In this document: one piece after another, positions 12,114 through 23,117 of the stretch
How the letters are laid out: each line of letters begins with the position of its first letter
How positions within the stretch are numbered: position 1 is the first letter of the stretch
Assembly: GCA_964036295.1 (NCBI GenBank)
Contig: OZ038470.1
Coordinates: 14,575,578 to 14,639,577, forward strand
Direction: 5' to 3'
Length of the DNA stretch: 64,000 nt
Source of the DNA: Plumapathes pennacea
Lineage: Eukaryota > Cnidaria > Anthozoa > Antipatharia > Myriopathidae
The notes under the pieces: model-generated
The model's input: the letters and a program-made list of their open reading frames with translations, nothing else
Database searches by the model: none
What the model was told of the DNA's origin: nothing
Position numbers and translations under genes: made by a program

Positions 12114-12195
12114 ATGACAAATATATTACGCCGTCTTGTTTTCTCGTCAGTTGTTATCTCCGCTGTGTGGAGCAGTCCCAACTTGCACGTTTCAG
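12114..12195 (+). other. Possible orphan signal-peptide first exon
   Basis: ATG at 12114 opens 27 codons with a hydrophobic core (LVFSSVVISAVW) and ends in phase 1 exactly at GTAAGA (12196). Phase 1 is what exon 2 of gene B (14311) requires, so this could be an alternative first exon of gene B, or a remnant of another paralogue. It has no sequence similarity to the gene B exon 1 peptide; support is only splice signal, phase and hydrophobicity. Confidence 0.35.
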
Positions 12196-13703
12196 GTAAG
12201 AACATCGATTTTTCATTTACGTTCAGCAACTGGTTAATACTTAGATTTCACAAAGTTCTCCCGTAAAAAAAGTTACTATTGTATAACTCGCAAGCCTTTT
12301 CCGGCGAAGAACAGCGGAGAAATTTTCCAAGGCACCAATAATTCAAGTCTTGTTTATTCTTTTTGTTTTGTTTTAGCTTAGCAGAACAAAATACAAAAGG
12401 TTAGCGTTACACGAAAGCAACTTCATCTGGTCTCTAATCTGCATTTTCAAAGAGTTATTTTGAAGCTGTTCGGCGAAGCGCCTCGTGGATCCACATCTTT
12501 TTGACAATGTTATGACGCGTTTCATCAGCAATAAGAGGACAGACAAAAACTGACGTCAATTTGTTTTTTACAATAACAAACTCGAACGACGAAGCGGGAA
12601 AAACACGCAAGAAAACTGGATTTTGTTCGATTTGACCGAAATGTTGTCAACAACTTTTCTCGCTTTCTTTGGTCGAGTTTAAAATTCAAGACATTTCATT
12701 GGCCAAAAAGTGACAGCTTGACGTGAGCATTTCGCGCGTGCAAAATAAAATTCTGTCAAAGAAGTTGGAAAGAAATGAAGCTAGACGCTTTACTGCTGCG
12801 GTTTTTTCGACAATTTCAAGACAAAGCTCAAGGAGTTTCGCCTCTGAACACTTCTGGTTCTCTACCAGCCTTCTCTCGTGTAAATAAATATTGCTTGGAA
12901 GTGTGACGCTAAGCGGTTTTGTCTAGGTTCTTAAATTTTTCGGTACTTGATATGTTTAAATTGAAAGTACGTAATCAAATATTTTACTATACGGTCTGCC
13001 ATACGTATTTCAAATAAATTGTGATGTTGGTAGGTTTTCTGCTTGTACCGAGAAGATATAGTGTGTAACAATCATGTTTTGAAAGCGTCAGAAAAAATAT
13101 CTGGGAACTATAGTTGAAAAACATTGTTGGTGACCTGTGCTTTCAGTAAGGGCATTTTATCTACAACTGGCACCTCAAAAATCTTGGAATATTAAATTGC
13201 GTCAAATAAATTTACTTGCTTTGCTGATAAATAATATTTTACTGCACTTTTGACCCAACCACCGTGACAAAACACCGGCAAACTGGCTTGTGTTGTGTGA
13301 ATTAGTTATTTGCACGTGCTGACACAAAACATTTACGTCGTGTAAGATTGCCACCAGTTGCCTTTTCACTGTGCGGGTTCAAGTGTTTTTACGTTTTGGT
13401 AAGGACTTCGGTTTATATTCAGTATAGTTGTGGATCAGAAATTATTGTAAATACTGTCATTACTATTACACAGAAGGAATTAGAGTTCCTTTTGTTTGCA
13501 CTAAAATCTTAACCCACAACTGTCACGTGGAAAAAGCAGAGGTTTTTGCACGTGAAACTCGATTGCCTTTTTCTTTCGATGGACGGAGGTACTAAATCTA
13601 ACTTGTACACATATAGGGATCTGTGTACTGTTCGGGATTTGTAAAATAAATTGGAAAAATACTTAACAGTATTTCTTTGTGTTTTTAGGGTGCAGACTGT
13701 AAT

Positions 13704-13767
13704 ATGGCGGGTGCCAGGGCAACCCCAGTGTTTGTGGTTCTGGTGATTATATTGTCGATGCTTAACG
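13704..13767 (+). CDS. Exon 1 of gene B: signal peptide
   Basis: A 64-nt exon beginning at ATG 13704. It encodes a classical signal peptide (VFVVLVIILSML core) and ends in phase 1 before GTACGT. The polypyrimidine-rich stretch and TTTTTAG immediately upstream (to 13688) mark an acceptor, so a leader exon should splice in here. The likely leader ends near 13398 at a GTAAGG donor. Confidence 0.75.
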
Positions 13768-16700
13768 GTACGTGAATCAAATAGGGAAAGCCTCGCCTCT
13801 ATGAACAACGAGTTTGCATTTTCGTTTCATGAACGGCACGTGCCTCTACAGCTTCAATACACTCGCGCATTTTAATACAAAATCGTTTCATTCCGGCTCG
13901 ACGCTTCAACCCTTTCACTCCCAATAGTGATCCACTTCGATGTTCTCCTTCAGTTTTCCACCAGAAACATATGATACAGTAGAGAGAACTTGACTTTTGG
14001 TACCTTGCTAAAGTGAAAGCTGATTAAAATATAAAAACCCACTACATTACTTATACATTTTACTCTTAAGAGTTTGGGAAAATCTGTATTTTGAGCTTGG
14101 GAGTAAAAATAGGTTGACAAGTGTTTTGAGTTTCTCGGGATTTGCCGCAAAATGCATGGTGTACGCCATGCATATTTAATTTTGTTTAGAAATTTGGACT
14201 GGTTTTCACTCAAAGTTAATGTTTTGTAAGGCATCTTACTTTCTCGGTGTCTTTTGCCTTTTCCTTCTTTCTCTTAACTCGTTTTCATACGGACATTTTG
14301 TCCCTTGCAGGTATTGTGGAGCTGAAGGCTTCTAAGATCATCGACGGACTTCTCAGTAGCGCCTCAATAAAGGAAGCTGCAATCGAAAAGGGCATTGAAG
14401 TCGCCGGCAAGATGATCGATAAACAGCTAAAAATTATTGATGAGGCCCAGGATAAAGCCGAATCCTTTCTGGATACGGGAGTACGATTTTTTTTCTTCTT
14501 TGTCCTCCTGACCCCTCTGAAAACTGTATTTATTTCTACTGCAACGAAACATTTACTCGCATGCAAAGTTTCGATGCCCAGGTTAAGTTCTGATAAGGTA
14601 TCAAAGGGGATCCTGGACTGTCGTCTCTTGTAAATTGAGCACCACATGCTGTTTACAGACCCAAGATGGCGGCACGCGGAAAATGCAAATGAATGTTGAA
14701 TCTGGGTCTAGAAATGGTACTAAGCCAATGAACAATTAATATGAATCTGAAACAGCAATAGATTTATGAAAACCGTTGACTTTGCCTCGCCGTTTCGACT
14801 CGTTCACATAGCCCCTTATGTTAAGCCAAAGATAGTGTCCCACTGAAGTCAATTTCGTGCTCCTGCTGACTCTGCGTTGCTTCGTCTTTTTGTTTTCGTC
14901 CGTTCTGACTAAATCTGCCAACATCGTCACTCACAGACTGACGATGCGCATACATTAACTTTGATCTCTCTTGTTGCCTTGTTGCAGGTCAAAATTGATA
15001 TCGTTCCACAAAAAGGGTGGGCAAGAGACGATATGTTTGTCCCCCCTGGATACCATATTGGTGCGCAATTTACCGGGGGTAGCAGTGCTCCACCGGAAAA
15101 CGGCCAGACATCTTATACATATGAAGGAGGCATTGGAAACACTTTGATGAATGGGTGTTATGGATCAAGCTATTCAGAGGAGGATCCTTGCCATGGAATT
15201 AAACGTTTTGCGACTATATGCACGGTGCGTAATGTGATATATTTCTCTACGGTATAGCATTCAATATAAAGAGGTTATTACACGGGAAGGAGTGCAATAC
15301 GGCGGAGTATTTTTACGAGTCGGTTTTATTTTTTCGAGCCTGCTTCAGGCGAGAAAAAATAAAACTGATTCGTAAAAATACAGCCGTATTGCACGACTTT
15401 TCGTGTAATAAATTGTTTATTATACGATAAACGAAGCAGGGCAAACGTTCTCGCCGCGCGCAAAATGGAACAATAAAATGACGCGTTCGTAAGCTTTGCT
15501 TGCGAAAATTGATCACGTAAGCTAATAAACCAGTTGATCTGGTTCCTGACGAGTGCAATACGCTCCCATCTTTGCACTCGTTTTGGCCCGTATTTGCACT
15601 CGAAAATGTGAAGTTGTGTAATAAGGTCTAATAGTTTTGCACCATGCCAACTGTGACTGAAAGTGATATAATTAGGGTGCGTCCTTTTGGGACTATTCCG
15701 TTTATTCCTATTCCGGAATTGACGGTAATCGTGTTCTTTTGGGACCTATTCTGATTCCGGAATGAACGGAATACTATTCCGTCAATTCTGCTCCCGATAG
15801 CAGAATAGACGGCATAGCAGTTTGTTCGGAATGGACAGAATAGCCGGTAATCGCGTTCTTTTGGTATTTTTGGCCGTATTCTGTCACGTCAGCAATTCTG
15901 TTTTCGGAATAGCGCAAAGTCTGTTCTTTTGGAAACTTGTATTCTGTGTATTCTGTTATTCCTATTCCGGAATAGGAATAGACGGAGTATTCTCAAAAGA
16001 ATGCACCCTTACAGTCGAACCCCGCTATTTCGAAGTCGCACGGAACATGAAAAAAAGTTCGAAATAGCGGGGTTTCGAAATAACCGATAGTAAATGACTG
16101 AAAAAATAAATCTACGGGGATTCGGCTTGACTTCGAAATAACGGGGATTTCGAATTATCCGAGTTCGAAATAGCGAGGTTCGACTGATAGAACTTACTAG
16201 TAATGATAGCAATGAGATGCACACAAAGCATAGTATCAGAGGTATAGGGAAATGTAACTCCGTTGTCTTTTCGAAATTATCCTTGTAGTTTTCTGCGTTA
16301 CTCCAGATTTCTGTTTTGTCCCTATTTGCTCAGTGAGAACTCAGAGTAAAGAAAGAGCCACGAGGATTTTCTGTCGGATTTTTTACTTGCAGTTGCTGCC
16401 CGATGCGTCACGTATGAACATTTATAAGTCCGAACGTTTTGTATAGCTGAGCCTTGGGATACATCTTAACTAAATGACACTGTTTTTTGAGCACTAAATA
16501 ACTGTTTCTTCACAGAACATGATTGACGGAGCGGCTTTTATCGGTGTTGGATTTGACGGACGAGGGTCGTACAGTGCTGAATCCAGGAAAATGAGCATTG
16601 TACAAAGGCAGTGCAGCAAGGGCCAGACGTGAGTACGCTTTAGGATTTGTTTTTAGCCGAGACACTATTAAAAGTTTTGTTTTAAGGAATACCGTGGGCA

Positions 16701-19700
16701 AAAATAAAAAAACTAACACTTGGGCCCAGTTGTTTAACGAGTGGATAGCGCTGTTCACCGGATAAATCCTTATCCAGTTGATAAAATAAGCTTTTAATAA
16801 TTGTTAACACTTATCCACTGGATAGTGTTAATCCCGTGAATAGCAATATCCACTTTTTGAACAACCGGGCCCTGCTCGCAGGATTGGGACTAACATGTGC
16901 TATTCTTACTATTTAGATACGATCGATTTACTGTTCCAGACACCATGAATGTGCATGGCATCTTCGACACTATAGCTTCAATGACAACATTCGAGAGTCG
17001 CCAGGAATACCAGCAATTTCTTCAGACAGAAGCAGGAGTGTCAGGGAGTTATTTTGGGTTTTACGGCGGAGTTAAGGGTGCTTACGGCGAATCGCAACTG
17101 AGCAATCGACAGACGTACATGTCTGTTCTGGATGTCGACGTTTACAGGTATTTCTACAGCTGAGTAGGGCGGAGAAGTTAGTCCAGGCAAATTTTATTCT
17201 TCCTACTACTATTACTACTACAAAAAAAAAAAAAATGTAATAGGTGAAATTTATGTTCATTACGTAGATAGAGATGGCCTAACTGCAGTCAATCCTGACA
17301 CTACTGCTCGAACTCTTTGACAACTATTCATAAAGAATTACGAGATTCCTTTTGTTAAAATGACGACACTCAATTCTCACAAGAATGAACATTGGAGTAA
17401 ACTTACCTTTGTTTAAAATATATTCGAACTGAGCCTCGCCTTGAAACAGAAGCAACAGGCATCAGAAATAGACTACCGTATTGTCTACTTTCCCTACCTT
17501 TGTTTCCGGATAAGTTTTCTGGAGTAAACTGCTGAAAGATTGAAAGAAAAAAGAAGGGATTGTAGTGGAGGCAGGTTGCAATCGTTGATCTCTTTGTATT
17601 TGCTCTCAGGTATGAAATCTTTATGGATGAAGTCCGACCGGAGGACCTAAGTCTTTCGTTTCTAAAGGAGTTTATGAATTTGCCAACGTCTTATTTCACT
17701 CCAGGATCTCCTATTAAGTACCGTAAGTAAAAAATATGTAATAATTATCAAACAAAAATAGTTTTTACCACAACACACTAGTTTCTCGCTCTCTGATTGG
17801 TCGATTTACCGTGGTAAATAAGAGTCCAGACAACGATGCTGACGCCAGCATGTCACGTTTTGCAGCGAAATACAACGAAAGTTTCCTGTATATTTCTAAA
17901 TGTTGTGGTAAAAAACAAATTTCCACTGGTTTGCCGTGGTGTGGACTCTTATTTACCACGATTTACGTCATCACATGGTCAAAATTAGTTGCGGACTCAA
18001 TCGGCGAAGCGCCTCGTGAGTCCACAACATTTTGACCATGTGATGACGTAAATCGTGGTAAATGAGAGTCCACACCACGGCAAACCAGTGGAAATTTATT
18101 AAGTTGTAAGAAGGTCAATGTGATCTTAGCAGTTTTTAAGGGACCAAAAAAAGTTTAGAAAATCAGTGTGATGCACGTACTGTGAATTGGCTTTCTTTCT
18201 TTTTTATTGTTTGTTGTGTGTTGAAGGGAAAACAAAAGTATGTTCGTGTTTTCACATAAGTAAGACATGTCGTTTATACGAAATACGACACAAATCAAGT
18301 CTTTCTCAACCAATTCACTGTCCCAGTACATTGCAAAACAAAGAAAAGAACAGGCACCACTTGTTTTTCTGACAAATCGACAAAAATGTCTTAATTTTCT
18401 ACCTTATTATTACTTATATTATTATTGTTTATATTTATCAGAAAACTTTATTCAACGGTTTGGCACCCACTACATCAAGTCTGCAGAGTTTGGCGGCAGA
18501 TTGGAAATACGAAAAACAATGGACGGAGAAGATGTGGCGGATAAGAAGGCATTCAGTGTGGAAATGGAAGCGGAATACAAAGGACTTTTTGCAAGTGCTG
18601 GAGCGTATTCGAAAACGGAGGGTGGAAGTTCTGGCAGGAATCAAACAAAATCAACCTCCACCTCTATAACAGTGAACGGCGGAAGCCAAGAAATTGCCTC
18701 CATTTTGGCTGATGCGTACTCGCCGACGTTCAAGGACGAGTTCAAGAACTGGCTCAAGAGTATTCCTCACTACCCAAAAGCTTTCCGCTTCCTCATGGGA
18801 CCCATAACAGACCTGGTCAACTTCAGGGCGGACGATCTGTTTCCGGGCGAACCTCCCCAATGGGCGTGTGCTGGAATGGCGTCTTCCTTACAAACCGAGG
18901 TCACACAAGATGGACGCGAGCGGTACTATTACATCAACGCCACAGATCCTAACAACCCCAACAGAGTGTACTGCAAGTTTAACAGTCGCAAGTCATTAGA
19001 AGACGCGATTAGTAGAAGAAGAAGTGGCTTGAAACGCGCCATTGACGTCTACCTTGAAGAGGTCGGTGTTTTACTTTAAGTGTTTCCTGAACCTGGAAAA
19101 CTCAAGCACATAAAATAAGGTGCTAGCCCGGGTTAGATCACCGATCCTGGTCAACCCGTCTTCAATCAATCTTTATGTAAACGCTTACAGAAGATTGACT
19201 GAAGACGGGTTGACCCGGGACGGTCACTTGACCCGAGCTGGCAACCCAACCCGGTGTCGTGTAAGCTTGTTCTTAGTCCTCCGTTTTCCCACTAGGGCCC
19301 TATTTCTACCAGTGACTTCGTGCTAGAAGGCTGCTCACCTCAAAGAGATATCGTGCTTCAAGACGATGTTCTAGAAGAGAATGAAGCGCCCTCTTGGAGT
19401 TTCATGACTGAGAAAAAACTGCCATTCAACGTTGTGTTCGACATGCAGGAAGACTTGCTCGGAGCAAGTCACATTCCAAAAGATATGTCCCGCACTGTTC
19501 GCTTTGCACACAACAAGTGGTTTATCAGTGACGAAAACGGGGGGTTCCGACTCTACAATAGCTTTGCCAACGGATACAGTGGCAACCCTCAAAATCGAAA
19601 AGTCTCTATTAATGGGCTGGTACTGACATATTGGGATAAAGGGCATCTTGTACTCGATCAGTATGATTACAATGTATCAAAAAGTGCATACCCAAACCTC

Positions 19701-22700
19701 AACCCATATCTGATAGGGCTGCCCCTTGCCCGGGTGGGGTGGGCCGTGTCGGAGAAGCAAATTTCCAAAAGACAATCTCCTTCCGTTGCTGTCATGCCAT
19801 GCAGTGGGCTTTGGTCAAACGCGCTTCGCGTCGACCCGACTGTTACGCGCGGCATCTGTCTCCACTTTACTGCATCAACCAGTGGCGATTTGTATGTGGT
19901 TTTTGCAACGATTCCGGGCAGAAGAGAAACCTGGTACAGTGTACGCATTGGCACAGAGGAAGTTTCTATTATCAAGGTGGGTTTTTGATTATTCGAGTAT
20001 ACACGCACAACTGCGTTTACATGGTCATGGAACAAAGATTATGACAAAGTCTAAATCAGATTATTGTTCAGATTATGTTATGCTGACGGTTGGAAAATGG
20101 AGAGGTTTATGAACTTTCTTCTCATTCATACAAACTGCGACCGCAAGGACCAGCCGATACTTTGCTCATTGTCTGTAGTATTTGTAAATTCACGGAGTCT
20201 AGTTAAATTAGTCATGGAAACATTACAATTGGGTAGGCAAATACAAAAGATGGCCACCATAATTTCTCTCCCATTTCGGAACCTCTTAATGTTTCATATG
20301 TTGCTAACGTGTTTTATTTTTATTTTTTTATTTTATTTTATTTTTTTTGCTAGAATTTCTTTTCTTAATCCGTCTGTCCTATTTAAAGTTTTACGAACAT
20401 ACTTCTCCATCTTCATTCATTATCATTTGAAAGGGCGAAGAAGAAGTGGCAACTACCGACGAAACGGCAGCCCTGGCTATGGGAGACAAGCTCCTACACC
20501 AGTCTTACTTTGTTTGTGTCGCTGAGACACGCATAAGCACCGCTCTAGAATATGGCAAGAGTTCGGGCAGTGAAGATGCCGGTGAAATTTACTTAAGTCA
20601 CGTCGACACTGACGATCCACTAAATGTTCGCTTTTACGGTTTTGGCAACAGAGATGACGATGTCCGAGTGATGGATGCCCATATAGTGTCGAGAAACTTG
20701 ACAAATGCCATGTGCAGAGGAGATACCTACCGGGACGACGTCACAAGGATGTGTCTTCAGAGGTGCCATTCATTGTGCGATCCTTTGGCAGGTATTTCAT
20801 TTTAGATATTGAAGGTCTGATCAATTAGATAACTGCGTTCGGTCTCTTACTCGTCATCAGCTTTTTCAAAACAAAGCCAGGCTGCGTGTATAAATTTCTT
20901 GGTGGCCCCTTAATAGGGGTAAAAAACAATAAAACCTTCATCGCGTAGGCCAGAAGGTGGCCGCGACCGCTTAATAGATGTGGCCGCGTAATAGGGGTTT
21001 TGTTTACAGTATTATACTGACATTAGTTTCAGGACTGATAACTGGCCGCTTAATATGGGTTCGACTGTGGTAGTATGTTGGCCGTTTTGCTTGGATTACG
21101 CGTGGCCGCACAGCGATTGCCTCAGCTTTCATTCGCGCAGATAGCTTCATGTTAGCCTTGTGTTTTTAGGTTGCAAAGACGCCGACCCCGACAACGACCC
21201 CGAACCTACGAAGTGCAACGCATGTCGATATGCCGAAGATATTTCCAGAGACCCATCCGAATGTGTGCGGGAATGTCCGGAAAACACTTCCCCCATTGCA
21301 GACAAGACCTGCAAAGGTGACCAAGACAGGCCACGTTTTTAAAACATCCAGGATTCACCAGTGAATATCGTATTTCTCGTAAAGGATCTTTTCCCTCTCT
21401 TTCTTGCTATTGTTTCTTGTTTCTACCCTTCTTTTCGTTTTGTCTCTTGTGCATCTTTGTGCCTTGAACTACAACTATCTTTCCTATTGTTCTAAGTTAT
21501 TTCGTCTTCTTCATCTTCTTCTTTTTCCCGGTGCTTATCATTTTTTCCTTGTGTTTCCTTGGTCGCAAAAACTTAACGAGTAACTCTTTCTGTTCTGTCT
21601 AAAAAGAGACATTTAGCTTGAAGGTCACGGAAGGCTCCACGGACTTTAAAGTCGAGAACCTCCCTCATATGAGAACAATGAGTGTTTGCTTGTGGATCCA
21701 GTTGGCTGTTGCTACAACGGATTTTAAACAAGAAAGGGGAAGTTCTTTCACGTGGCCGATGAGTTTCATGGCATTTCAACACAAGGATGCGCACAATTCC
21801 TATGGCTACTACAACATGAGGTTCATGTTCGAGTACTTCCCAAGTGGACTTCAAGATAACGGCGAAGAAGATGCTTCACACGAACTAAAAGGGTACTTTC
21901 GGATCGCTCAACACAGCCAAACTTTTGGTTTTACACACAGGTAAGACTGGAACAGTTCTAGTAAGATTATGGGTCTTGCCGTTATGGATTTGCCTGCAGT
22001 TTGGGACGTTGAGAAACGTGTACAATATTATTAAAGTGCGACAAGGGTAATTCCATGGCAACATGACAACTGAGCAATAAAGATTACCAAGAAAGTTATT
22101 CACCATTTTGTCATACCAAAAAAAAAAGAAAAGTTAGAAATAATAGAAGCTGCGATACTAAACCGAAATTACCTAAAAACTGACTTGCCCGATAAGTTAA
22201 AAGTAGAAAATCTAACTATTATTTAGCAAAAAGTCTATTAATTAAAGAATAAAACAACCTTTTTATAAACTGCTGAACAGATACAGAGTCACGAACTAAA
22301 GATGGTAAATTGAGGGTCTGCACGGCGGCCATGTTGGATGGCAGGAACAAATATTTTTCCATAACAATAGCATTTCTTTCCCAGAGGAATTAAATTCTAT
22401 TGTTCCTGCCATCCAACATGGCCGCCGTGCAAACCCTCTACTGTTCCAGCCCTTTGAATAGAAAGGCAGTTCTCTGTTGACCCCATTCGATGGAAGTCTA
22501 AACCTTGCAACTTATTTACACAGCTGAGGCAAGCTCCTCCAGCAACATATTTCTCTAAAGCCTTTCTCTACTGTTTTTTCAGGCAATATAATTTTAACGC
22601 TCTAGGAGTAGTCGATGGTGGTTGGCATCACACATGTGTGACCTGGTCCGGCCTTAATGGAGGTGTGCATGTGTATTTTGATGGGAATGACCTGCCTTTG

Positions 22701-23117
22701 TTGGAACCCGACTCCCTCGCAGCTCAGGGGTATCTAAGGGGAGGGGGAATCATAAATGCAGGTAGCATTTATGACGATTATGTTCCTGATTATTACAACA
22801 TAACTGAGTTAAACGTGTGGGATCATGTATTGCTGCCTTCGGAGATTTCTGAATACAAACAAGGATGCTTCAAAGCCACGGGAAACGTCAGAGAATGGAA
22901 TGATTTCAAGCCAACCATTGAAGCACACTCGGCAAACTTTCTTCTGCCGTCGCGTTGTCCAGTAAGCGTGGGTGCCAATCCGACAGAAGATGGAGACGGG
23001 GATGAAGAGGTCACAAGAAGGGATAACAATTTACCTCGCCGAAGAAACGGAACACGCGCACACCAACCAAGCAAAGTTGCCCAAAATGATGCCAAGCAAG
23101 CGAGCAAAACCATGTAG
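13704..23117 (+). CDS. Gene B: secreted MACPF-FAMeT-like-pentraxin protein, complete
   Basis: Twelve exons: 13704-13767, 14311-14480, 14988-15224, 16516-16628, 16917-17147, 17610-17722, 18442-19061, 19296-19976, 20434-20791, 21170-21316, 21607-21940, 22583-23117. The coding length of 3603 nt stays in frame to a TAG, giving about 1200 aa. Residues 1-22 are a signal peptide (MAGARATPVFVVLVI...). Residues 22-78 form an amphipathic helix-rich segment. Residues about 80-516 are MACPF, with the exact signature Y-x6-FGTHY at 309-320 and GG at 327-328. Residues 517-688 are unassigned; about 689-830 resemble the FAMeT domain (Methyltransf_FA). Residues 863-911 hold six cysteines. About 912-1145 is a pentraxin domain: paired cysteines in SVCLWIQ and HHTCVTWSG, then LNVWDHVLLPSEI and GNVREW. 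A basic tail of about 55 residues follows. An acceptor AG just upstream of the ATG (13687-13688) implies a 5' UTR intron. Pathway and target are unknown. Confidence 0.87.
13908..14109. mobile_element. TTAACCC-type MITE in gene B intron 1
   Basis: Left end CCCTTTCACTCCCAATAG and right end GAGCTTGGGAGTAAAA belong to the same family as 57570-57771. It lies between exons 1 and 2 of gene B. Confidence 0.6.
15270..15622 (-). mobile_element. MITE-like repeat ending GTGTAATAA, copy 2
   Basis: Reverse-orientation copy of 9174-9526, here in gene B's intron between exons 3 and 4. With copy 1 it forms a pair of about 350-bp inverted repeats separated by 5.7 kb that brackets the intergenic region and gene B's first three exons. 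Confidence 0.7.
15674..16009. mobile_element. hAT-like MITE (GGGTGCGTYCTTTTGGG ends)
   Basis: Left end AGGGTGCGTCCTTTTGGG and right end TCAAAAGAATGCACCCT are inverted repeats. The inside is built from many copies of ATTCCG/CGGAAT. Located in gene B's intron between exons 3 and 4. The hAT assignment is inferred from the end sequence only. Confidence 0.5.
16012..16186. mobile_element. Tigger/pogo-like MITE
   Basis: Ends CAGTCGAACCCCGCTATTTC and GCGAGGTTCGACTG are inverted repeats; internal sequence is repeated TTCGAAATA/GGGG motifs. It abuts the hAT-like MITE at 15674-16009. Confidence 0.6.
16722..16872. mobile_element. MITE with GGGCCC ends in gene B intron 4
   Basis: Left GGGCCCAGTTGTTTAACGAG and right TTGAACAACCGGGCCC form an inverted repeat; the interior repeats TATCCACTGGATA-type motifs. 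Lies between exons 4 and 5 of gene B. Confidence 0.6.
17760..18102. mobile_element. Foldback MITE, copy 2 (343 bp)
   Basis: Same element and same orientation as 2074-2426, here in gene B's intron between exons 6 and 7. Because this intron does not correspond to the one holding copy 1, the two insertions are independent of the gene duplication. A degenerate trace of the loop region (GGCGAAGCGCCTCGTG) also occurs near 12473-12488. Confidence 0.8.
19119..19268. mobile_element. Foldback MITE (GTAAACGCTTACAG type)
   Basis: Contains GTAAACGCTTACAGA with flanking TTGACTGAAGACGGGTTGACCC and its near complement. Related to the element at about 57787-57985. It lies in gene B's intron between exons 7 and 8. 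Confidence 0.6.
22312..22439. mobile_element. Short foldback element with near-perfect arms
   Basis: The block CACGGCGGCCATGTTGGATG followed by GCAGGAACAA is repeated as its exact complement about 70 bp later; GAGGGT/ACCCTC end the arms. It is in the last intron of gene B. Its perfect arms suggest recent arrival or gene conversion between arms. Confidence 0.65.

Larger units (their letters stand above)
9527..13688. other. Divergent intergenic region between genes A and B
   Basis: No conserved coding region is seen. The stretch holds a foldback element at 10964-11234, a repeat at 11787-11935, and three related blocks beginning GTAAG..ATTTTATCTACAA near 10708, 11949 and 13147. One of those blocks ends in a possible signal-peptide exon (12114-12195). 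A likely leader exon for gene B ends near 13398 at a GTAAGG donor. The region must contain the promoters of both genes, but no convincing TATA box was placed. Confidence 0.6.

Noticed and set aside
15674..16009. ATTCCG-rich segment as a regulatory array
   Set aside because: Inverted terminal repeats explain it better as a hAT-like MITE.
19667..20112. Frames of over 100 codons overlapping gene B exon 8
   Set aside because: Shadows of the real exon in other frames, whose correct frame is fixed by paralogue and splice phase.
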